This document shows, one piece after another, positions 17,138 to 27,554 of a stretch of DNA of 64,000 bases. The stretch is from Pseudohongiella sp. (GTDB lineage: Bacteria > Pseudomonadota > Gammaproteobacteria > Pseudomonadales > Pseudohongiellaceae): positions 1-64,000 of the forward strand of contig JABMOK010000023.1 of the NCBI GenBank assembly GCA_013204155.1, written 5' to 3'. The notes beneath the pieces are model-generated. The model saw nothing but the letters and a program-made list of their open reading frames with translations. It did not search any database and had not been told where the DNA came from. Every line of letters begins with the position of its first letter. The first letter of the stretch is position 1. A program made the position numbers and the translations under genes.

Positions 17138-18490
17138 ATGATCAGGATAAAACGCGGTCTGAATCTCCCAATTTCCGGAATGCCTGAGCAGCTTATTGGG
17201 GACGCCCAGCCGACCCGATCTGTGGCTTTGCTTGGCGGCGATTATATTGGCATGAAGCCGACTATGTTGGTGAGTCAGGGGGATCGGGTAAAACTCGGAC
17301 AGGCGCTGTTCAGCGATAAGAAAAATCCCAGGGTAATGTATACCTCGCCAGGGAGTGGTGTAGTGTCCGTTATTAATCGCGGTCTGCAACGTAAGTTACT
17401 CTCCGTGGTTATCGAACTGGATGGCGATGAGCAGGTAAAGTTGAACAGCTATACCGCGAGCGAACTCAGCAAGCTATCCCGTGGGGCGATCGTCGATGAT
17501 TTGCTCACATCCGGCTTATGGACTGCCTTGCGTACGCGGCCTTTCAGCAAAGTAGCGGACCCTGACTGTTGCCCGCACTCATTGTTTATCAATGTCATGG
17601 ACACCAATCCGTTGGCGGCGAGCCCTTCGCTAATCATGCAATCGGGGATTGAAGACTTTGTCACCGGCGTTAATGTGTTGTCGCGCCTGCCAGCGGGGAA
17701 AACCTATGTCTGTGTCGATAGAAAGGTAGACAGCCTGCTGCAACAACAAGTCTTCGCGCAGGGGGTAGTGGTGCAGGAATTCAGGGGACCCCATCCTTCG
17801 GGCCTGACTGGAACTCATATTCATTACCTGGAACCGGCCGGGGTCAGCAAACAGATCTGGTCGCTTAATTATCAGGACGTTATTGCGATCGGAAAATTGT
17901 TCAGCACAGGTCGGCTCAGCATGGAGCGCATTATTTCATTTGCCGGACCGCAGGTCAGCGAACCGCGACTGATCAAGACCCGCATCGGTGCCAGTCTCAG
18001 TGAAATGAGTGCTGGCGAATTAGAGCCCCACGAGAGCCGGCTTATTTCCGGGTCGGTATTGGGCGGCCGCAAGGCTGAAGGCGTCGAGTGTTATCTCGGC
18101 CGCTATCACTTGCAGGTTTCAGTTTTGCGAGAAGGCAGGGAGCGGCCTCTTTTTGGCTACCTCTCCCCGGGGGCAAATCGCCACTCGGTAATGGGAATCT
18201 ATATCTCCGGGATTTATAAGGACAAACGCTTTGCCATGTCTACCAGCACCCAGGGTAGTCCGCGCGCGATGGTGCCCATAGGCGCCTATGAAAAAGTTAT
18301 GCCGCTGGATATATTGCCTACCCATTTATTGCGCGCATTAATAGTTGGAGACATCGAGACGGCGCAGAATCTTGGCGCGTTGGAACTTGATGAGGAAGAT
18401 CTGGCACTTTGCAGTTATGTCTGTCCAGGCAAGTATGAATATGGCCCGATTCTTCGGGAAAATCTCACTCTGATCGAGAAAGAAGGATAG
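17138..18490 (+). CDS. nqrA: Na+-translocating NADH:quinone reductase subunit A
   Basis: A 450-residue NqrA, the peripheral membrane-associated subunit implicated in quinone binding in the six-subunit Na+-NQR. The start [18 protein letters not shown] is the conserved family opening. [17 protein letters not shown] near residue 219 and [10 protein letters not shown] near the C-terminus are characteristic. No redox cofactor motif is expected in this subunit. It is the first gene of a tight nqrABCDEF-apbE-nqrM run; the gap to nqrB is 6 bp. Confidence 0.97.
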   Translation: MIRIKRGLNLPISGMPEQLIGDAQPTRSVALLGGDYIGMKPTMLVSQGDRVKLGQALFSDKKNPRVMYTSPGSGVVSVINRGLQRKLLSVVIELDGDEQVKLNSYTASELSKLSRGAIVDDLLTSGLWTALRTRPFSKVADPDCCPHSLFINVMDTNPLAASPSLIMQSGIEDFVTGVNVLSRLPAGKTYVCVDRKVDSLLQQQVFAQGVVVQEFRGPHPSGLTGTHIHYLEPAGVSKQIWSLNYQDVIAIGKLFSTGRLSMERIISFAGPQVSEPRLIKTRIGASLSEMSAGELEPHESRLISGSVLGGRKAEGVECYLGRYHLQVSVLREGRERPLFGYLSPGANRHSVMGIYISGIYKDKRFAMSTSTQGSPRAMVPIGAYEKVMPLDILPTHLLRALIVGDIETAQNLGALELDEEDLALCSYVCPGKYEYGPILRENLTLIEKEG

Positions 18491-18496
18491 GGACAG

Positions 18497-19741
18497 ATGG
18501 GATTACGCAGAGTACTGGATGAAATCGAGCCGCATTTTAAGCCGGGCGGAAAATTCGAGGCCTGGTATGCCGTATTTGAAGCGGTGGATACCATCTTCTA
18601 CACGCCAAGCAAAGTCACCACCGCACAGCCCCATGTGCGTGACGGCATTGATCTCAAGCGGATCATGATCACGGTCTGGATTGCGGCGTTCTTTCCGATG
18701 TTTTACGGTGTGTATAACCTGGGCTTTCAGGCCAATAGTACCATTCTAATGATGGGGCTGGAGGGCAGCGGCGACTGGCATGAAATGTTTATCAGCCTGT
18801 TGGCTGGCCACAATCCAGCAAGTCTCTGGGACAATATGTGGTTTGGTTTGGTGCACTATATTCCTCTCTATTTCATTGTTTTTTTGGTAGGGGGATTTTG
18901 GGAAGTGCTGTTCGCGACGAAGCGCGGTCACGAAATCAATGAAGGATTTTTTGTTACATCGATTCTTTTTACCCTGATACTCCCGCCCGATATTCCTCTG
19001 TGGCAGGCGGCACTGGGAATCAGCTTTGGTGTGGTAGTGGGTAAAGAAGTATTTGGAGGCACCGGCAAAAATTTTCTCAACCCGGCGCTAACCGGCAGAG
19101 CCTTTCTGTTTTTCGCCTATGCTCCGCAGATATCAGGTAACGCGGTTTGGACCGCGGTCGATGGATTCAGTGGCGCCACGGCAATAGATGGATACAGCGC
19201 GGCCACCGCGCTTAGTCAGATTGCGGCCGAGGGTTTGCCCGCTATCGCCGCCGCTACCGGCCGTGAGTTAAGCTGGCTGAACGCCTTCTTTGGTCAGATG
19301 CAGGGCTCTATCGGAGAGACCTCCACTCTGGCTATCCTGTTGGGGGCCTGTCTGTTACTGATCACTCGTATCGCCTCCTGGCGAATCATGCTCGCTGTCT
19401 TTTTAGGCATGTGTGCTACCGCGACCTTGTTTAATCTGATCGGCTCGGAAACAAACCCCGCTTTTGCAACTCCCTGGTACTGGCATTTTGTACTCGGTGG
19501 TTTTGCCTTCGGCATGGTGTATATGGCAACCGATCCGGTTTCTGCCGCAATGACAAATACCGGCAAGTGGATATTCGGTGGTCTTATCGGATTCATGGTT
19601 GTTTTAATAAGAGTGCTTAACCCGGCTTATCCGGAAGGCACGATGCTGGCGATTTTGTTTGCCAATCTGTTTGCACCGCTGATTGACTATTTTGTGGTGA
19701 AGGCAAATATCAGCAGGAGGCGAGCGCGCGGTGTCCTCTAA
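18497..19741 (+). CDS. nqrB: Na+-NQR subunit B, FMN-carrying membrane protein
   Basis: A 414-residue integral membrane subunit with about ten hydrophobic segments that forms the ion path and carries covalent FMN and riboflavin. The flavinylation motif DGFSGAT puts the FMN threonine at Thr228 (Thr236 in Vibrio cholerae). A second similar motif, DGYSAAT ending at Thr237, follows two residues later and looks like a small duplication. ApbE, which attaches the FMN, is encoded downstream. [22 protein letters not shown] is a family block. It overlaps nqrC by 11 bp. Confidence 0.97.
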   Translation: MGLRRVLDEIEPHFKPGGKFEAWYAVFEAVDTIFYTPSKVTTAQPHVRDGIDLKRIMITVWIAAFFPMFYGVYNLGFQANSTILMMGLEGSGDWHEMFISLLAGHNPASLWDNMWFGLVHYIPLYFIVFLVGGFWEVLFATKRGHEINEGFFVTSILFTLILPPDIPLWQAALGISFGVVVGKEVFGGTGKNFLNPALTGRAFLFFAYAPQISGNAVWTAVDGFSGATAIDGYSAATALSQIAAEGLPAIAAATGRELSWLNAFFGQMQGSIGETSTLAILLGACLLLITRIASWRIMLAVFLGMCATATLFNLIGSETNPAFATPWYWHFVLGGFAFGMVYMATDPVSAAMTNTGKWIFGGLIGFMVVLIRVLNPAYPEGTMLAILFANLFAPLIDYFVVKANISRRRARGVL

Positions 19742-20528
19742 AGATTCAACCTCGAAAACACTCACAGTCGCTTTTTTTCTCTGCGTGATTTGTTCTATTC
19801 TCGTCTCCGGTACCGCGGTGTTGTTAAAACCAAGGCAGGAAGCGAACCGGGTGCTGGATAGAAATAAAAATGTTCTGAGTGCGGCAGGGATGTTTGATGC
19901 GCTTATAAACAGCGACGAGGAAGTCGATCAAATCTTCAGCCGGTTTACGCCGCGCATCGTCGATCTGCATACGGGCCGCTTTCTTCTCGATGCAGAACTG
20001 GAAGCGCTACAGATAGACGTTGAGAGCTATGATCAGCGACTGGTAATCAACGACAGCAATTACTCCGAAGCCATTCCTCGACAGCAGGACCTTGCCAATT
20101 TGAAACGCCGAGTCAATTATCAAATGGTCTACATAATGGAAGAAGCCGGAGAACTGGATACCCTGGTGATACCTGTTAGTGGTTATGCGCTATGGGGTAT
20201 TCTGTACGGGTTTCTGGCTCTGGAAGGGGACGCAAATACGGTAAAGGGCCTGGCATTTTACGAATTAAAAGAAACGCCGGGCCTGGGGGCCGAAGTGAGA
20301 AATCCCAGTTGGACCGGCTTGTGGCCAGGCAAACAGGTTTACAACGACGCGGGTGAGGTAAGTCTTCGTGTGGTCAAAGGGGCGGGAAGTGGTGACTTTC
20401 AGATCGATGGCTTGGCAGGCGCAACACTTACCAGTCACGGTGTGGACAATCTGATTCAGTACTGGCTGGGTGAGGATGGTTTTGGGCCGCTATTGGCGGA
20501 TATACGAAGCAGCAGAGGCGGGCGCTAA
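19731..20528 (+). CDS. nqrC: Na+-NQR subunit C, FMN-carrying periplasmic-facing subunit
   Basis: A 265-residue subunit with one N-terminal membrane anchor (residues about 12-32) and a flavin-binding domain. The covalent FMN site is Thr232 in [13 protein letters not shown]; the residue before Gly is Ala where Ser is usual. [27 protein letters not shown] is the standard FMN-domain core. It starts with GTG inside nqrB, with AGGAGG at 19716-19721, and is followed by nqrD after one base. Electrons pass from NqrF toward NqrB through this FMN. Confidence 0.96.
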   Translation: MSSKDSTSKTLTVAFFLCVICSILVSGTAVLLKPRQEANRVLDRNKNVLSAAGMFDALINSDEEVDQIFSRFTPRIVDLHTGRFLLDAELEALQIDVESYDQRLVINDSNYSEAIPRQQDLANLKRRVNYQMVYIMEEAGELDTLVIPVSGYALWGILYGFLALEGDANTVKGLAFYELKETPGLGAEVRNPSWTGLWPGKQVYNDAGEVSLRVVKGAGSGDFQIDGLAGATLTSHGVDNLIQYWLGEDGFGPLLADIRSSRGGR

Positions 20529-20529
20529 G

Positions 20530-21192
20530 ATGGCTGCGGTAAAACAGGTATTACTCACTCCGCTGTTTGAGAATAATCCGATCACCTTGCAAATTCTTGG
20601 CGTGTGTTCCGCCCTGGCGGTTACCACACAGCTGAGCGTGACCCTGGTCATGTGTATTGCCTTGACCTTGGTGACTGCATTTTCCAATTTTTTTATCTCC
20701 ATGATTTGCCACCACATGCCCACCAGCATTCGTATCATCGTGCAGATGACGATTATTGCGTCTCTGGTTATTACGGTCGATCAGTTCTTGCAGGCCTTTG
20801 CTTATGAGATAAGCAAAGATCTCAGCGTGTTTGTTGGTTTGATAATTACCAACTGTATCGTCATGGGACGCGCCGAAGCGTTTGCCATGAAGAATCCTCC
20901 CGTGATCAGCTTTCTGGACGGAATAGGAAACGGATTAGGCTACAGTCTGGTGTTGATTAGCGTTGCCTGTATTCGCGAACTTTTCGGCTCGGGAACCCTG
21001 CTTGGATTTGAAATATTACCTTTGATAGAGAACGGTGGCTGGTATCAGCGCAATGGCCTGATGCTACTTTCTCCCAGCGCTTTTTTCATAATCGGTTTTC
21101 TGGTATGGGCATTACGCAGTGTGAAAACAGAACAAGTCGAAGCGCGAGAGTATCGATTGGCGCCGCAGAGTAAAGAAGAGGGGTCATTCTAA
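20530..21192 (+). CDS. nqrD: Na+-NQR subunit D
   Basis: A 220-residue integral membrane protein with about six hydrophobic helices, homologous to RnfE. With NqrE it forms the pair that holds an intramembrane iron site, including the Cys in [17 protein letters not shown]. The opening [28 protein letters not shown] is typical of the family. I start it at ATG 20530, right after the nqrC stop, because a longer upstream reading would overlap nqrC by 59 bp. Its stop overlaps the nqrE start by one base. Confidence 0.96.
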   Translation: MAAVKQVLLTPLFENNPITLQILGVCSALAVTTQLSVTLVMCIALTLVTAFSNFFISMICHHMPTSIRIIVQMTIIASLVITVDQFLQAFAYEISKDLSVFVGLIITNCIVMGRAEAFAMKNPPVISFLDGIGNGLGYSLVLISVACIRELFGSGTLLGFEILPLIENGGWYQRNGLMLLSPSAFFIIGFLVWALRSVKTEQVEAREYRLAPQSKEEGSF

Positions 21193-21800
21193 TGGAACAG
21201 TTGCTTAGCCTTTTCATAAAGGCTGTATTTATTGAAAATATGGCGCTGCAGATGTTTCTCGGCATGTGTACTTTTCTCGCGGTATCGAAAAAAGTCGAGA
21301 CCGCAATAGGGCTCGGCGTTGCCGTTGTTGTGGTGCAAGTCATTACAGTGCCGGTGAATAATATTATATTCAACCAGCTTTTGAGAGATGGCGCTTTGGA
21401 TTGGTTGGGAATGCCGGGCCTGTCACTGCAGTTTCTCGGCTATCTTTGTTATATCGGCGTAATTGCCGCGATGGTGCAAATACTGGAAATGTTTCTCGAT
21501 AAGTTTGTGCCGGCACTGTACAACGCCCTCGGAGTTTACCTGCCCCTGATTACAGTAAATTGCGCAATTCTCGGCGCGACTCTTTTCATGGTAGAGCGCG
21601 ATTATTCCTTTTCTGAAAGTGTTGCCTTCGGCCTGGGCTCCGGCTTTGGCTGGGCTTTGGCGATTGTTGCGCTGGCGGGTATTCGTGAAAAACTAAAATA
21701 CAGTGATATTCCAGAAGGTTTACGCGGACTCGGGATCACATTTATCACGGTAGGTTTGATGTCATTGGGATTTATGTCATTAAGCGGAGTCTCACTGTAG
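21192..21800 (+). CDS. nqrE: Na+-NQR subunit E
   Basis: A 202-residue integral membrane subunit homologous to RnfA and partner of NqrD in the inverted pair with the membrane iron site. [18 protein letters not shown] and the conserved cysteine segment [20 protein letters not shown] are visible. Six hydrophobic segments fill the sequence. It is translationally coupled to nqrD (TAATG) and lies 15 bp before nqrF. Confidence 0.96.
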   Translation: MEQLLSLFIKAVFIENMALQMFLGMCTFLAVSKKVETAIGLGVAVVVVQVITVPVNNIIFNQLLRDGALDWLGMPGLSLQFLGYLCYIGVIAAMVQILEMFLDKFVPALYNALGVYLPLITVNCAILGATLFMVERDYSFSESVAFGLGSGFGWALAIVALAGIREKLKYSDIPEGLRGLGITFITVGLMSLGFMSLSGVSL

Positions 21801-21815
21801 ATAACTATTCTTAAG

Positions 21816-23045
21816 ATGATCGATATAACAACAATTGTTGGCGGGGTCGCCTTATTTACCATCGTGGTAATGCTGCTGGTGGTGGTTATTCTGTTAGCGC
21901 GCGCGCGACTGGTAAGCAGTGGCGATGTGCATATCGAAATCAATGGCGATCCGCAGAGGTCAATTACCGTTCCCGCCGGCGGGAAACTGCTCAACACCTT
22001 GGCCGACGCCGGTATATTTTTGTCATCTGCCTGCGGTGGTGGTGGTACTTGTGCTCAATGTAAGTGTCAGGTGATTGAGGGAGGCGGCTCAATGTTGCCG
22101 ACCGAAACCGGATTCTTCACTCGTGGTCAGGCAAAAGATAACTGGCGCCTTTCCTGTCAGGTTGCCGTTAAGCAGGACATGAAAATTCAGGTTGCTGCCG
22201 AATTCTTCGGGGTAAAGCAATGGGAGTGTAGAGTACGTTCTAACGATAATGTTGCCACCTTTATCAAGGAATTGGTGTTGGAGATTCCTGCAGGGGAGAG
22301 CGTCGACTTTCGGGCCGGTGGTTATGTTCAGTTGGAAGTTCCTCCCCATGTTGTTAACTATAAAGATTTCGATATAGGGAAGGAATATCGTAGCGACTGG
22401 GAGCAATTCGGGTTATTCAAACTTGTCTCTAAAGTAAGCGATACCACGACCAGAGCCTATTCGATGGCGAACTATCCCGACGAGAAAGGCGTGATCAAGT
22501 TCAATATTCGAATATCAACACCCCCTCCGGGAACCAACTTCCCTGCTGGCAAGATGTCATCCTATGTTTTCAATCTTAAGCCGGGTGACAAGATTAAAGT
22601 AATCGGTCCGTTTGGGGATTTCTTCGCCAAGGATACCGATGCAGAAATGGTATTCATCGGAGGCGGTGCCGGTATGGCGCCAATGCGATCGCATATATTC
22701 GATCAGCTGCGAAGATTGAAGAGTAAACGTAAGATAAGTTTCTGGTATGGTGCGAGAAGCTTGCGCGAGATGTTCTATGAAGAAGACTACAATATGCTCG
22801 CGGCAGAGAACGAAAACTTCGAGTGGAATATTGCTCTTTCGGATCCTCAGCCTGAAGATAACTGGTCGGGCCTGACCGGATTCATTCATAATGTTGTGCT
22901 GGAAAACCATCTTAAAAATCATCCGGCACCGGAAGATTGTGAATACTATATGTGCGGCCCTCCCATGATGAACGCGGCGGTAATCAGGATGCTGAAGGAA
23001 TTGGGGGTGGAGGATGAAAATATAGCGCTGGATGAGTTTTCATGA
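21816..23045 (+). CDS. nqrF: Na+-NQR subunit F, NADH-oxidising flavoprotein
   Basis: A 409-residue entry subunit of NQR. One N-terminal membrane helix (residues 4-28) is followed by a plant-type 2Fe-2S ferredoxin domain with Cys73, Cys79, Cys82 and Cys114. A ferredoxin-reductase module follows, with FAD motif RAYSMANYP and NADH motif [14 protein letters not shown]. The C-terminal block [14 protein letters not shown] contains the conserved nucleotide-binding cysteine. NADH gives electrons to FAD, then to 2Fe-2S. The order and length match Vibrio NqrF (about 408). Confidence 0.97.
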   Translation: MIDITTIVGGVALFTIVVMLLVVVILLARARLVSSGDVHIEINGDPQRSITVPAGGKLLNTLADAGIFLSSACGGGGTCAQCKCQVIEGGGSMLPTETGFFTRGQAKDNWRLSCQVAVKQDMKIQVAAEFFGVKQWECRVRSNDNVATFIKELVLEIPAGESVDFRAGGYVQLEVPPHVVNYKDFDIGKEYRSDWEQFGLFKLVSKVSDTTTRAYSMANYPDEKGVIKFNIRISTPPPGTNFPAGKMSSYVFNLKPGDKIKVIGPFGDFFAKDTDAEMVFIGGGAGMAPMRSHIFDQLRRLKSKRKISFWYGARSLREMFYEEDYNMLAAENENFEWNIALSDPQPEDNWSGLTGFIHNVVLENHLKNHPAPEDCEYYMCGPPMMNAAVIRMLKELGVEDENIALDEFS

Positions 23046-23100
23046 AAAGGGACTTTCGTGAAAATATTATTTTTGAGGAACTTTTTGAGAAAATACTTTC

Positions 23101-24153
23101 GTGAAAAAGATACTGCGTCGTTATAGTTTTTCTATTGTTTTCCTGATCTTGCTGGCCGGCTATGCATTCCTGTTTAATGGTAGCGATGGTGAAATTCACA
23201 GGCTCGACGGATTCACTATGGGTACTAGCTATCAAGTACAAATAGTGGATATGCCTGCCGGGATTGGCAGCGAGGAAATTGCCGCGGATGTTAACGAGCT
23301 TCTGCGGCAACTCGATAGTGAAATATTTTCTACCTATGCCGCAAATTCGGAGTTATCCCGCTTCAATCGTCAGGCTGTTGATACTCCCTTTATAGCGTCG
23401 GCGAAAATGATTGAAGTGTTGCTATTGGCTCAGGAAATTTCCGCGCAGAGTGCGGGGGCATTTGATATCACAATCGGGCCATTAGTAAATCTGTGGGGAT
23501 TTGGCCCGACAATACAGCCAGTTGATGCCATGCCAGAGCAGGCCCAAATTGATGCGGCTCTGAGTTCCATCGGATATCAACAGCTGCTGATAGATCCAGC
23601 GCAATCCGAGATTCGAAAGAGCAAACAGCTGTACGTTGATCTAAGTGGTATTGCCAAGGGCTATGCAGTCGATCAGTTGGCCGAGTATTTCGATGAGCTG
23701 GGTGTAGAGAACTACTTTCTGGAAATTGGTGGTGAGCTAAAGATAAAAGGTTTTAAACCGGGAAATGAAAGTTGGGTTCCCGCGATAGAAGCGCCATTGG
23801 ATACCGCTTCGCAGGTGTATGAAATTTTCTTCAGTCGCGGCGAAAAGATTGCTGTTGCCGGCTCAGGAGACTATAGAAATTATTTTGAAGAGAATGGTAT
23901 CAGATACTCCCATGAAATCGACCCACGTACGGGCCGGCCAATCTCACACAATCTCGCGGCGGCCTATGTGATTGATGAATCTGCCGCACGCGCCGATGCG
24001 CTGGCAACGGCGTATATGATTCTTGGCCTGGAGGCGGCAAAAGAACTGGCGGCAAGCCAGGGGCAGGCGGCGTACTTTATTTACACGACAGACGGCACTG
24101 ATTTCAAAGAGTATATTAGCGATGAGTTTTCCGTTTATCTGGAGGCTAACTGA
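23101..24153 (+). CDS. apbE: FAD:protein FMN transferase ApbE
   Basis: A 350-residue flavin transferase that moves FMN from FAD onto Thr/Ser of target subunits, here presumably NqrB and NqrC. It has an N-terminal membrane anchor or signal (residues 9-24). Family blocks are GFTMGTSYQV, DLSGIAKGYAVDQL, FLEIGGELKIKG, YSHEIDPRTGRP and the Mg-site region ARADALATAYMILG. It starts at GTG 23101. A 13-bp duplication (ACTTTCGTGAAAA at 23052 and 23095) covers the start region, so an upstream copy of the initiation context exists out of frame. It lies between nqrF and nqrM, as in Pseudomonas. Confidence 0.95.
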   Translation: MKKILRRYSFSIVFLILLAGYAFLFNGSDGEIHRLDGFTMGTSYQVQIVDMPAGIGSEEIAADVNELLRQLDSEIFSTYAANSELSRFNRQAVDTPFIASAKMIEVLLLAQEISAQSAGAFDITIGPLVNLWGFGPTIQPVDAMPEQAQIDAALSSIGYQQLLIDPAQSEIRKSKQLYVDLSGIAKGYAVDQLAEYFDELGVENYFLEIGGELKIKGFKPGNESWVPAIEAPLDTASQVYEIFFSRGEKIAVAGSGDYRNYFEENGIRYSHEIDPRTGRPISHNLAAAYVIDESAARADALATAYMILGLEAAKELAASQGQAAYFIYTTDGTDFKEYISDEFSVYLEAN

Positions 24154-24158
24154 GTCGC

Positions 24159-24368
24159 ATGATGCAGGTATTATTAAGCTTTGTTGCCATCGCGACAGTC
24201 ATCTTATTGATGTCGGTGGGGGTGTTGTTCGGCCGCAAGCCAGTACAGGGCTCCTGCGGGGGTATGAATAAACTGGATGGCTTAAGCGAGTGTGAGATTT
24301 GCGGCGGCGATCGCGTTAAATGCAAGCAGACCAAATCAAAGCAGACCAAAGAAAATAGGCCCGAGTAA
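24159..24368 (+). CDS. nqrM: NQR maturation protein NqrM
   Basis: A 69-residue protein with one membrane helix (residues 3-24) and four cysteines: Cys33 in GSCGG, Cys45 and Cys48 in CEIC, and Cys55. This is the pattern of NqrM (DUF539), needed to deliver iron to the NqrD-NqrE site. The C-terminal tail is lysine-rich. It begins 5 bp after apbE; a second ATG lies one codon later. Small, but its context and cysteines make it secure. Confidence 0.93.
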   Translation: MMQVLLSFVAIATVILLMSVGVLFGRKPVQGSCGGMNKLDGLSECEICGGDRVKCKQTKSKQTKENRPE

Positions 24369-24393
24369 TCGAGCCAAGCCGGATTCAACCGCC

Positions 24394-25779
24394 ATGAAAA
24401 AATATGAATTCGACATTATCGTAATCGGCAGCGGTCCCGCGGGCGAAGCCGCGGCTATGAATTCGAAAAAGAAAGGTTATTCAGTCGCGGTAGTTTGTGA
24501 TCTTGAATACGTGGGAGGCAGCTGTACCCACCTTGGAACGATTCCATCGAAGGCGCTACGCCATTCAGTTAAACAGGTAATGCAATTCAATAGCAATCCC
24601 ATGTTCAGGGATTTTGGCGATGCACGGAAATTGAGCTTTCAACAGATATTGAAACACACCGAACGGGTTATTTATGAGCAAGTGAGAATGCGAGCTGATT
24701 TCTACGAAAGGAATCAAATTTCCATTATCAAAGGCAGGGCAAGTTTTCTCGATAAGCACACCATCAAGCTGATTGGGAAACGGAAGAAGTTGACGGCCGC
24801 TCATTTCATCATTGCAACCGGCTCCAGGCCATATCATCCGCCCGCAGTAGATTTTAGTCATCCCTGTGTATTCGACAGCGATACTATTTTGAGTCTTGAC
24901 CATTCGCCGCGCAAGATTACAGTAATTGGGGCCGGCGTGATTGGTTGTGAATACGCTTCGATTTTCGGCGGCCTCGGCGCCAAAGTAGAGTTAATAAATC
25001 CTTCCTCAAGTCTGCTTAATTTTCTTGATTCCGAAATTTCTGATGCCCTTACTTATCATCTTCGAAATGTAGGCGTGCGCAGTCGTCACAATGAAGAATT
25101 TCAAAAGATGGAGTACTTCGATGATCATGTCGTTACCTATCTGCAATCGGGCAAGAGAATCCGCAGTGACATCGTGCTGTGGGCAAATGGCCGCTCGGGA
25201 AACACTCACGCTCTGGGACTGAAACAGATTGGACTGAGCGCCAACAGTCGTGAGCAAATTGCCGTTAATGAAAAATACCAGACAGGCGTGAAGAATATTT
25301 ATGCGGCAGGCGATGTCATTGGTTGGCCTTCTCTGGCGGGTGCCGCTTATGATCAAGGCAGGGCTGCCAGCAATGCCATCGTGGCGCCCGATGAATGTTA
25401 TCCGGTTAAAGAGGTAGCGACAGGAATTTATACGATTCCTGAAATCAGCACCTTGGGAGCAACCGAAGCTGAGCTGACGGAAAAGAAAATCCCCTACGAA
25501 GTCGGCAAAGCTTTTTTCAAGAATACGGCGCGTGCCCAGATTACCGGCGAAAGGGTGGGAATGTTAAAGCTAATTTTTCATTTTGAGACGCTGGAATTAC
25601 TGGGCATTCACTGTTTCGGTGACCAGGCATCGGAGATCGTTCACATCGGTCAGGCTATTATGCGTCAGCCTGCTCCAGCCAATAGCATGAAATATTTCCT
25701 AACCACCACCTTTAATTACCCCACCATGGCAGAGGCCTACAGAACGGCTGCGCTGGATGGACTGAACAGGGTGTTTTAA
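24394..25779 (+). CDS. sthA: Soluble pyridine nucleotide transhydrogenase
   Basis: A 461-residue FAD-dependent enzyme that transfers hydride between NADPH and NAD, usually consuming excess NADPH. It has FAD motif [14 protein letters not shown] at the N-terminus. The motif [17 protein letters not shown] keeps one cysteine where disulfide reductases have CxxxxC, which separates SthA from lipoamide dehydrogenase. The NAD(P) motif is [15 protein letters not shown] and the second FAD motif [13 protein letters not shown] start at ATG 24394, which matches E. coli SthA; a longer upstream frame overlaps nqrM and is discarded. It follows nqrM as in Pseudomonas. Confidence 0.95.
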   Translation: MKKYEFDIIVIGSGPAGEAAAMNSKKKGYSVAVVCDLEYVGGSCTHLGTIPSKALRHSVKQVMQFNSNPMFRDFGDARKLSFQQILKHTERVIYEQVRMRADFYERNQISIIKGRASFLDKHTIKLIGKRKKLTAAHFIIATGSRPYHPPAVDFSHPCVFDSDTILSLDHSPRKITVIGAGVIGCEYASIFGGLGAKVELINPSSSLLNFLDSEISDALTYHLRNVGVRSRHNEEFQKMEYFDDHVVTYLQSGKRIRSDIVLWANGRSGNTHALGLKQIGLSANSREQIAVNEKYQTGVKNIYAAGDVIGWPSLAGAAYDQGRAASNAIVAPDECYPVKEVATGIYTIPEISTLGATEAELTEKKIPYEVGKAFFKNTARAQITGERVGMLKLIFHFETLELLGIHCFGDQASEIVHIGQAIMRQPAPANSMKYFLTTTFNYPTMAEAYRTAALDGLNRVF

Positions 25780-25932
25780 CTAGGCCGAAGCGACAGTCGG
25801 CCGCCTCGGCGTGCTTGCCATCGGTTAAAAACAGGGTTAATTTGCGAGTGCTGAAGCAAAATGAGCGAAACCTAAAAAGAATTAAGTTGTAGTGGCTATA
25901 GATTTACAGCCAGGCTATTAGGGAGAGATTAA

Positions 25933-26403
25933 ATGAAAAGAACTGCCAGAGATATTCTGCAAGAGAAAGGCGGTCACATGATTACCATCAACGCCGATGC
26001 CACGGTATTTCAGGCATTGACTGTCATGACCCAGAATAAGGTCGGGTCCATCGTGTTGCTTGAAGATGAAAAGATAGTCGGTATCTGGACAGAGCGGGAT
26101 CTGATGTTCAGGGCATTGGAGGAAGGCTTCGATCCCAAGACGGCGCGTCTGAAGGACAATATGAGCGAACACCTGATCTCTGCTAACGTCGATGAGCAAG
26201 CCTATCAGCTTTACGATAAATTTCTCGGCCGGCGTATTCGCCACCTGTTAATCGAAGAGGATGGTGAATATATCGGGCTGCTCTCCGTGGGTGATGTAAT
26301 GAAGGCCAATTTGCAGCAAAAAAATGAGGAATTCGATGAGCTCAATAACATGGTGAGCCTCGAGTACTACGAGAACTGGAAAGACCTTCAGTCTGAGCGT
26401 TAA
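25933..26403 (+). CDS. CBS-domain pair protein
   Basis: A 156-residue protein made almost only of two CBS domains. The first spans about residues 8-60 with NADATVFQALTVMTQNKVGSIVLLE and GIWTERDLMFRA. The second spans about residues 75-130 with RIRHLLIEEDGEYIGLLSVGDVM. Such pairs bind adenine nucleotides and act as energy or redox sensors; no attached enzyme domain shows its target. GGGAGAG precedes the ATG. It is followed by a hairpin with a short T-run. Position next to sthA and complex I fits an energy-related role, but that is inference. Confidence 0.9.
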   Translation: MKRTARDILQEKGGHMITINADATVFQALTVMTQNKVGSIVLLEDEKIVGIWTERDLMFRALEEGFDPKTARLKDNMSEHLISANVDEQAYQLYDKFLGRRIRHLLIEEDGEYIGLLSVGDVMKANLQQKNEEFDELNNMVSLEYYENWKDLQSER

Positions 26404-26432
26404 TTTAAGTCCGTGGACAACACTCCAGTGCT

Positions 26433-26456
26433 CACACATTGGCTTGTGTGTTTTGT
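26433..26456 (+). terminator. Possible terminator of the CBS gene
   Basis: CACACA (26433-26438) and TGTGTG (26445-26450) pair around TTGGCT and are followed by TTTTGT. Its right arm also belongs to a second perfect hairpin, GTGTTTTGTC/GACAAAACAC (26448-26484), so the two structures exclude each other. Confidence 0.45.
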
Positions 26457-26648
26457 CGGCTGCTTCCGAGCGCAGACAAAACACTTGCTATCAATCGTCT
26501 ATGCGTGTAGATTTTCAGCGCTATTAAGGGTGAACATCCTTTTGGGATGTGCAAAGGCTGCAGAAGAAAGCTTTAGCAAGATTAAGAAGTAACGATACAT
26601 AAAATTAGAATAACGAGCCGACTACTTTAATCTGACATTCAATTGGTA

Positions 26649-26680
26649 TTTTGCAGAATAAGTGCCCTGGTTCTGCAAAA
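26649..26680. repeat. Perfect 10-bp inverted repeat upstream of nuo
   Basis: TTTTGCAGAA (26649-26658) and TTCTGCAAAA (26671-26680) are exact inverted copies with 12 bp between. No T-run follows. It could be a regulator-binding palindrome or an RNA hairpin. Confidence 0.6.
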
Positions 26681-27104
26681 ATTGATGGTTTAATTGGCTC
26701 CCGTTACAGAGTGGATCTACTCGATGGGAAGTGACATACAATCCTTGGCATCCTCTGCCAAAGTTGATGATTCTCTACTGAATCATGCGACGGGATTGTC
26801 TTCCCCTGAAATTCCCATTGGCCGTCCTCAATCAAGGTCTGGTCATCGATCTCTTTCACATCTATCGTTGAACTCCGGTATTTATTCCCTGAGTGGTGTT
26901 TGCTTTGTTTTACGTTCTCCCTGTTTGTCAGTGAGTGGCGAGTATTAGAGTAACTGCAATAAAACATTGGTTTATGAGCTTGATGCAATGATTCGAAGGT
27001 GGCTGGATAGGCTGTTGTACTTTTAAAGAAGTGGAAACAGGTGTTAGTCAGAATCAGTTGGCCTCGTAAGGCAATAACAGTTCGGGATATTTGGAGTTGA
27101 AGGC

Positions 27105-27554
27105 TTGGAATTATCTAACGAATTTTTAGACGGCTTTAAACCGTTTCTTTTCTATTTCGCCCTGGTGTTGGCCGTAGTGGTCATCATGCTGGGCCTGTCC
27201 TATTTTCTTGGTCAGCGCCCGCACTCCCATTCCAAAGATCTGCCATTCGAGTCAGGTATCGTATCGGTAGGTAGCGCGCAATTTCGTATCTCGGTGCATT
27301 TTTACCTGCCGGCCATATTGTTCATTATTTTCGATCTGGAAGTGGTCTTCCTGTTTGCCTGGGCGATTGCGGTCAAACAGGCTGGCTGGCCCGGGTTCAT
27401 CGAGATATCGCTGTTTGTCTTTGTTCTGCTTGCCGCGCTGTTCTATCTGTGGCGCATAGGGGCACTGGACTGGCGAACGCAGACTCAGAAGCGAGAGTTA
27501 AAAACCCTTGCCGGACCGGGTGGCGTCACCAATAAGAAGGAATTCAAACTATGA
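27105..27554 (+). CDS. nuoA: NADH-quinone oxidoreductase subunit A
   Basis: A 149-residue membrane subunit of complex I with three hydrophobic helices. [29 protein letters not shown] and [12 protein letters not shown] are diagnostic NuoA blocks, including the acidic residues of the E-channel. The C-terminal 30 residues are polar and longer than average. It starts at TTG 27105 with GGAG about 10 nt upstream; no ATG is placed to give the first helix. First gene of a 13-gene nuo operon, overlapping nuoB by 4 bp. Confidence 0.94.
   Translation: MELSNEFLDGFKPFLFYFALVLAVVVIMLGLSYFLGQRPHSHSKDLPFESGIVSVGSAQFRISVHFYLPAILFIIFDLEVVFLFAWAIAVKQAGWPGFIEISLFVFVLLAALFYLWRIGALDWRTQTQKRELKTLAGPGGVTNKKEFKL

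Larger units (their letters stand above)
26404..27104. other. 700-bp gap before nuoA containing several inverted repeats
   Basis: I find no convincing gene here. Structures seen: CACACA/TGTGTG followed by TTTT (26433-26454); GTGTTTTGTC/GACAAAACAC (26448-26457, 26475-26484); ACATCC/GGATGT (26534-26550); and TTTTGCAGAA/TTCTGCAAAA (26649-26680). Two overlapping frames near 26694-26988 show no protein family features. The region must hold the nuo promoter, which I cannot place with confidence. Confidence 0.6.

Noticed and set aside
20470-20529. Longer N-terminus of NqrD
   Set aside because: Overlaps nqrC by 59 bp; ATG 20530 immediately after the nqrC stop matches the family.
24292-24393. Longer N-terminus of SthA
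   Set aside because: Overlaps nqrM and adds residues not found in the family; ATG 24394 gives the canonical start.
24394-25779. Dihydrolipoamide dehydrogenase as identity for the FAD enzyme
   Set aside because: The second redox cysteine is missing (CTHLGT), which is the SthA pattern, and the gene sits next to nqrM.
26694-26988. Overlapping frames on both strands in the gap before nuoA
   Set aside because: No recognisable motif, no good ribosome binding site, and the two frames oppose each other.
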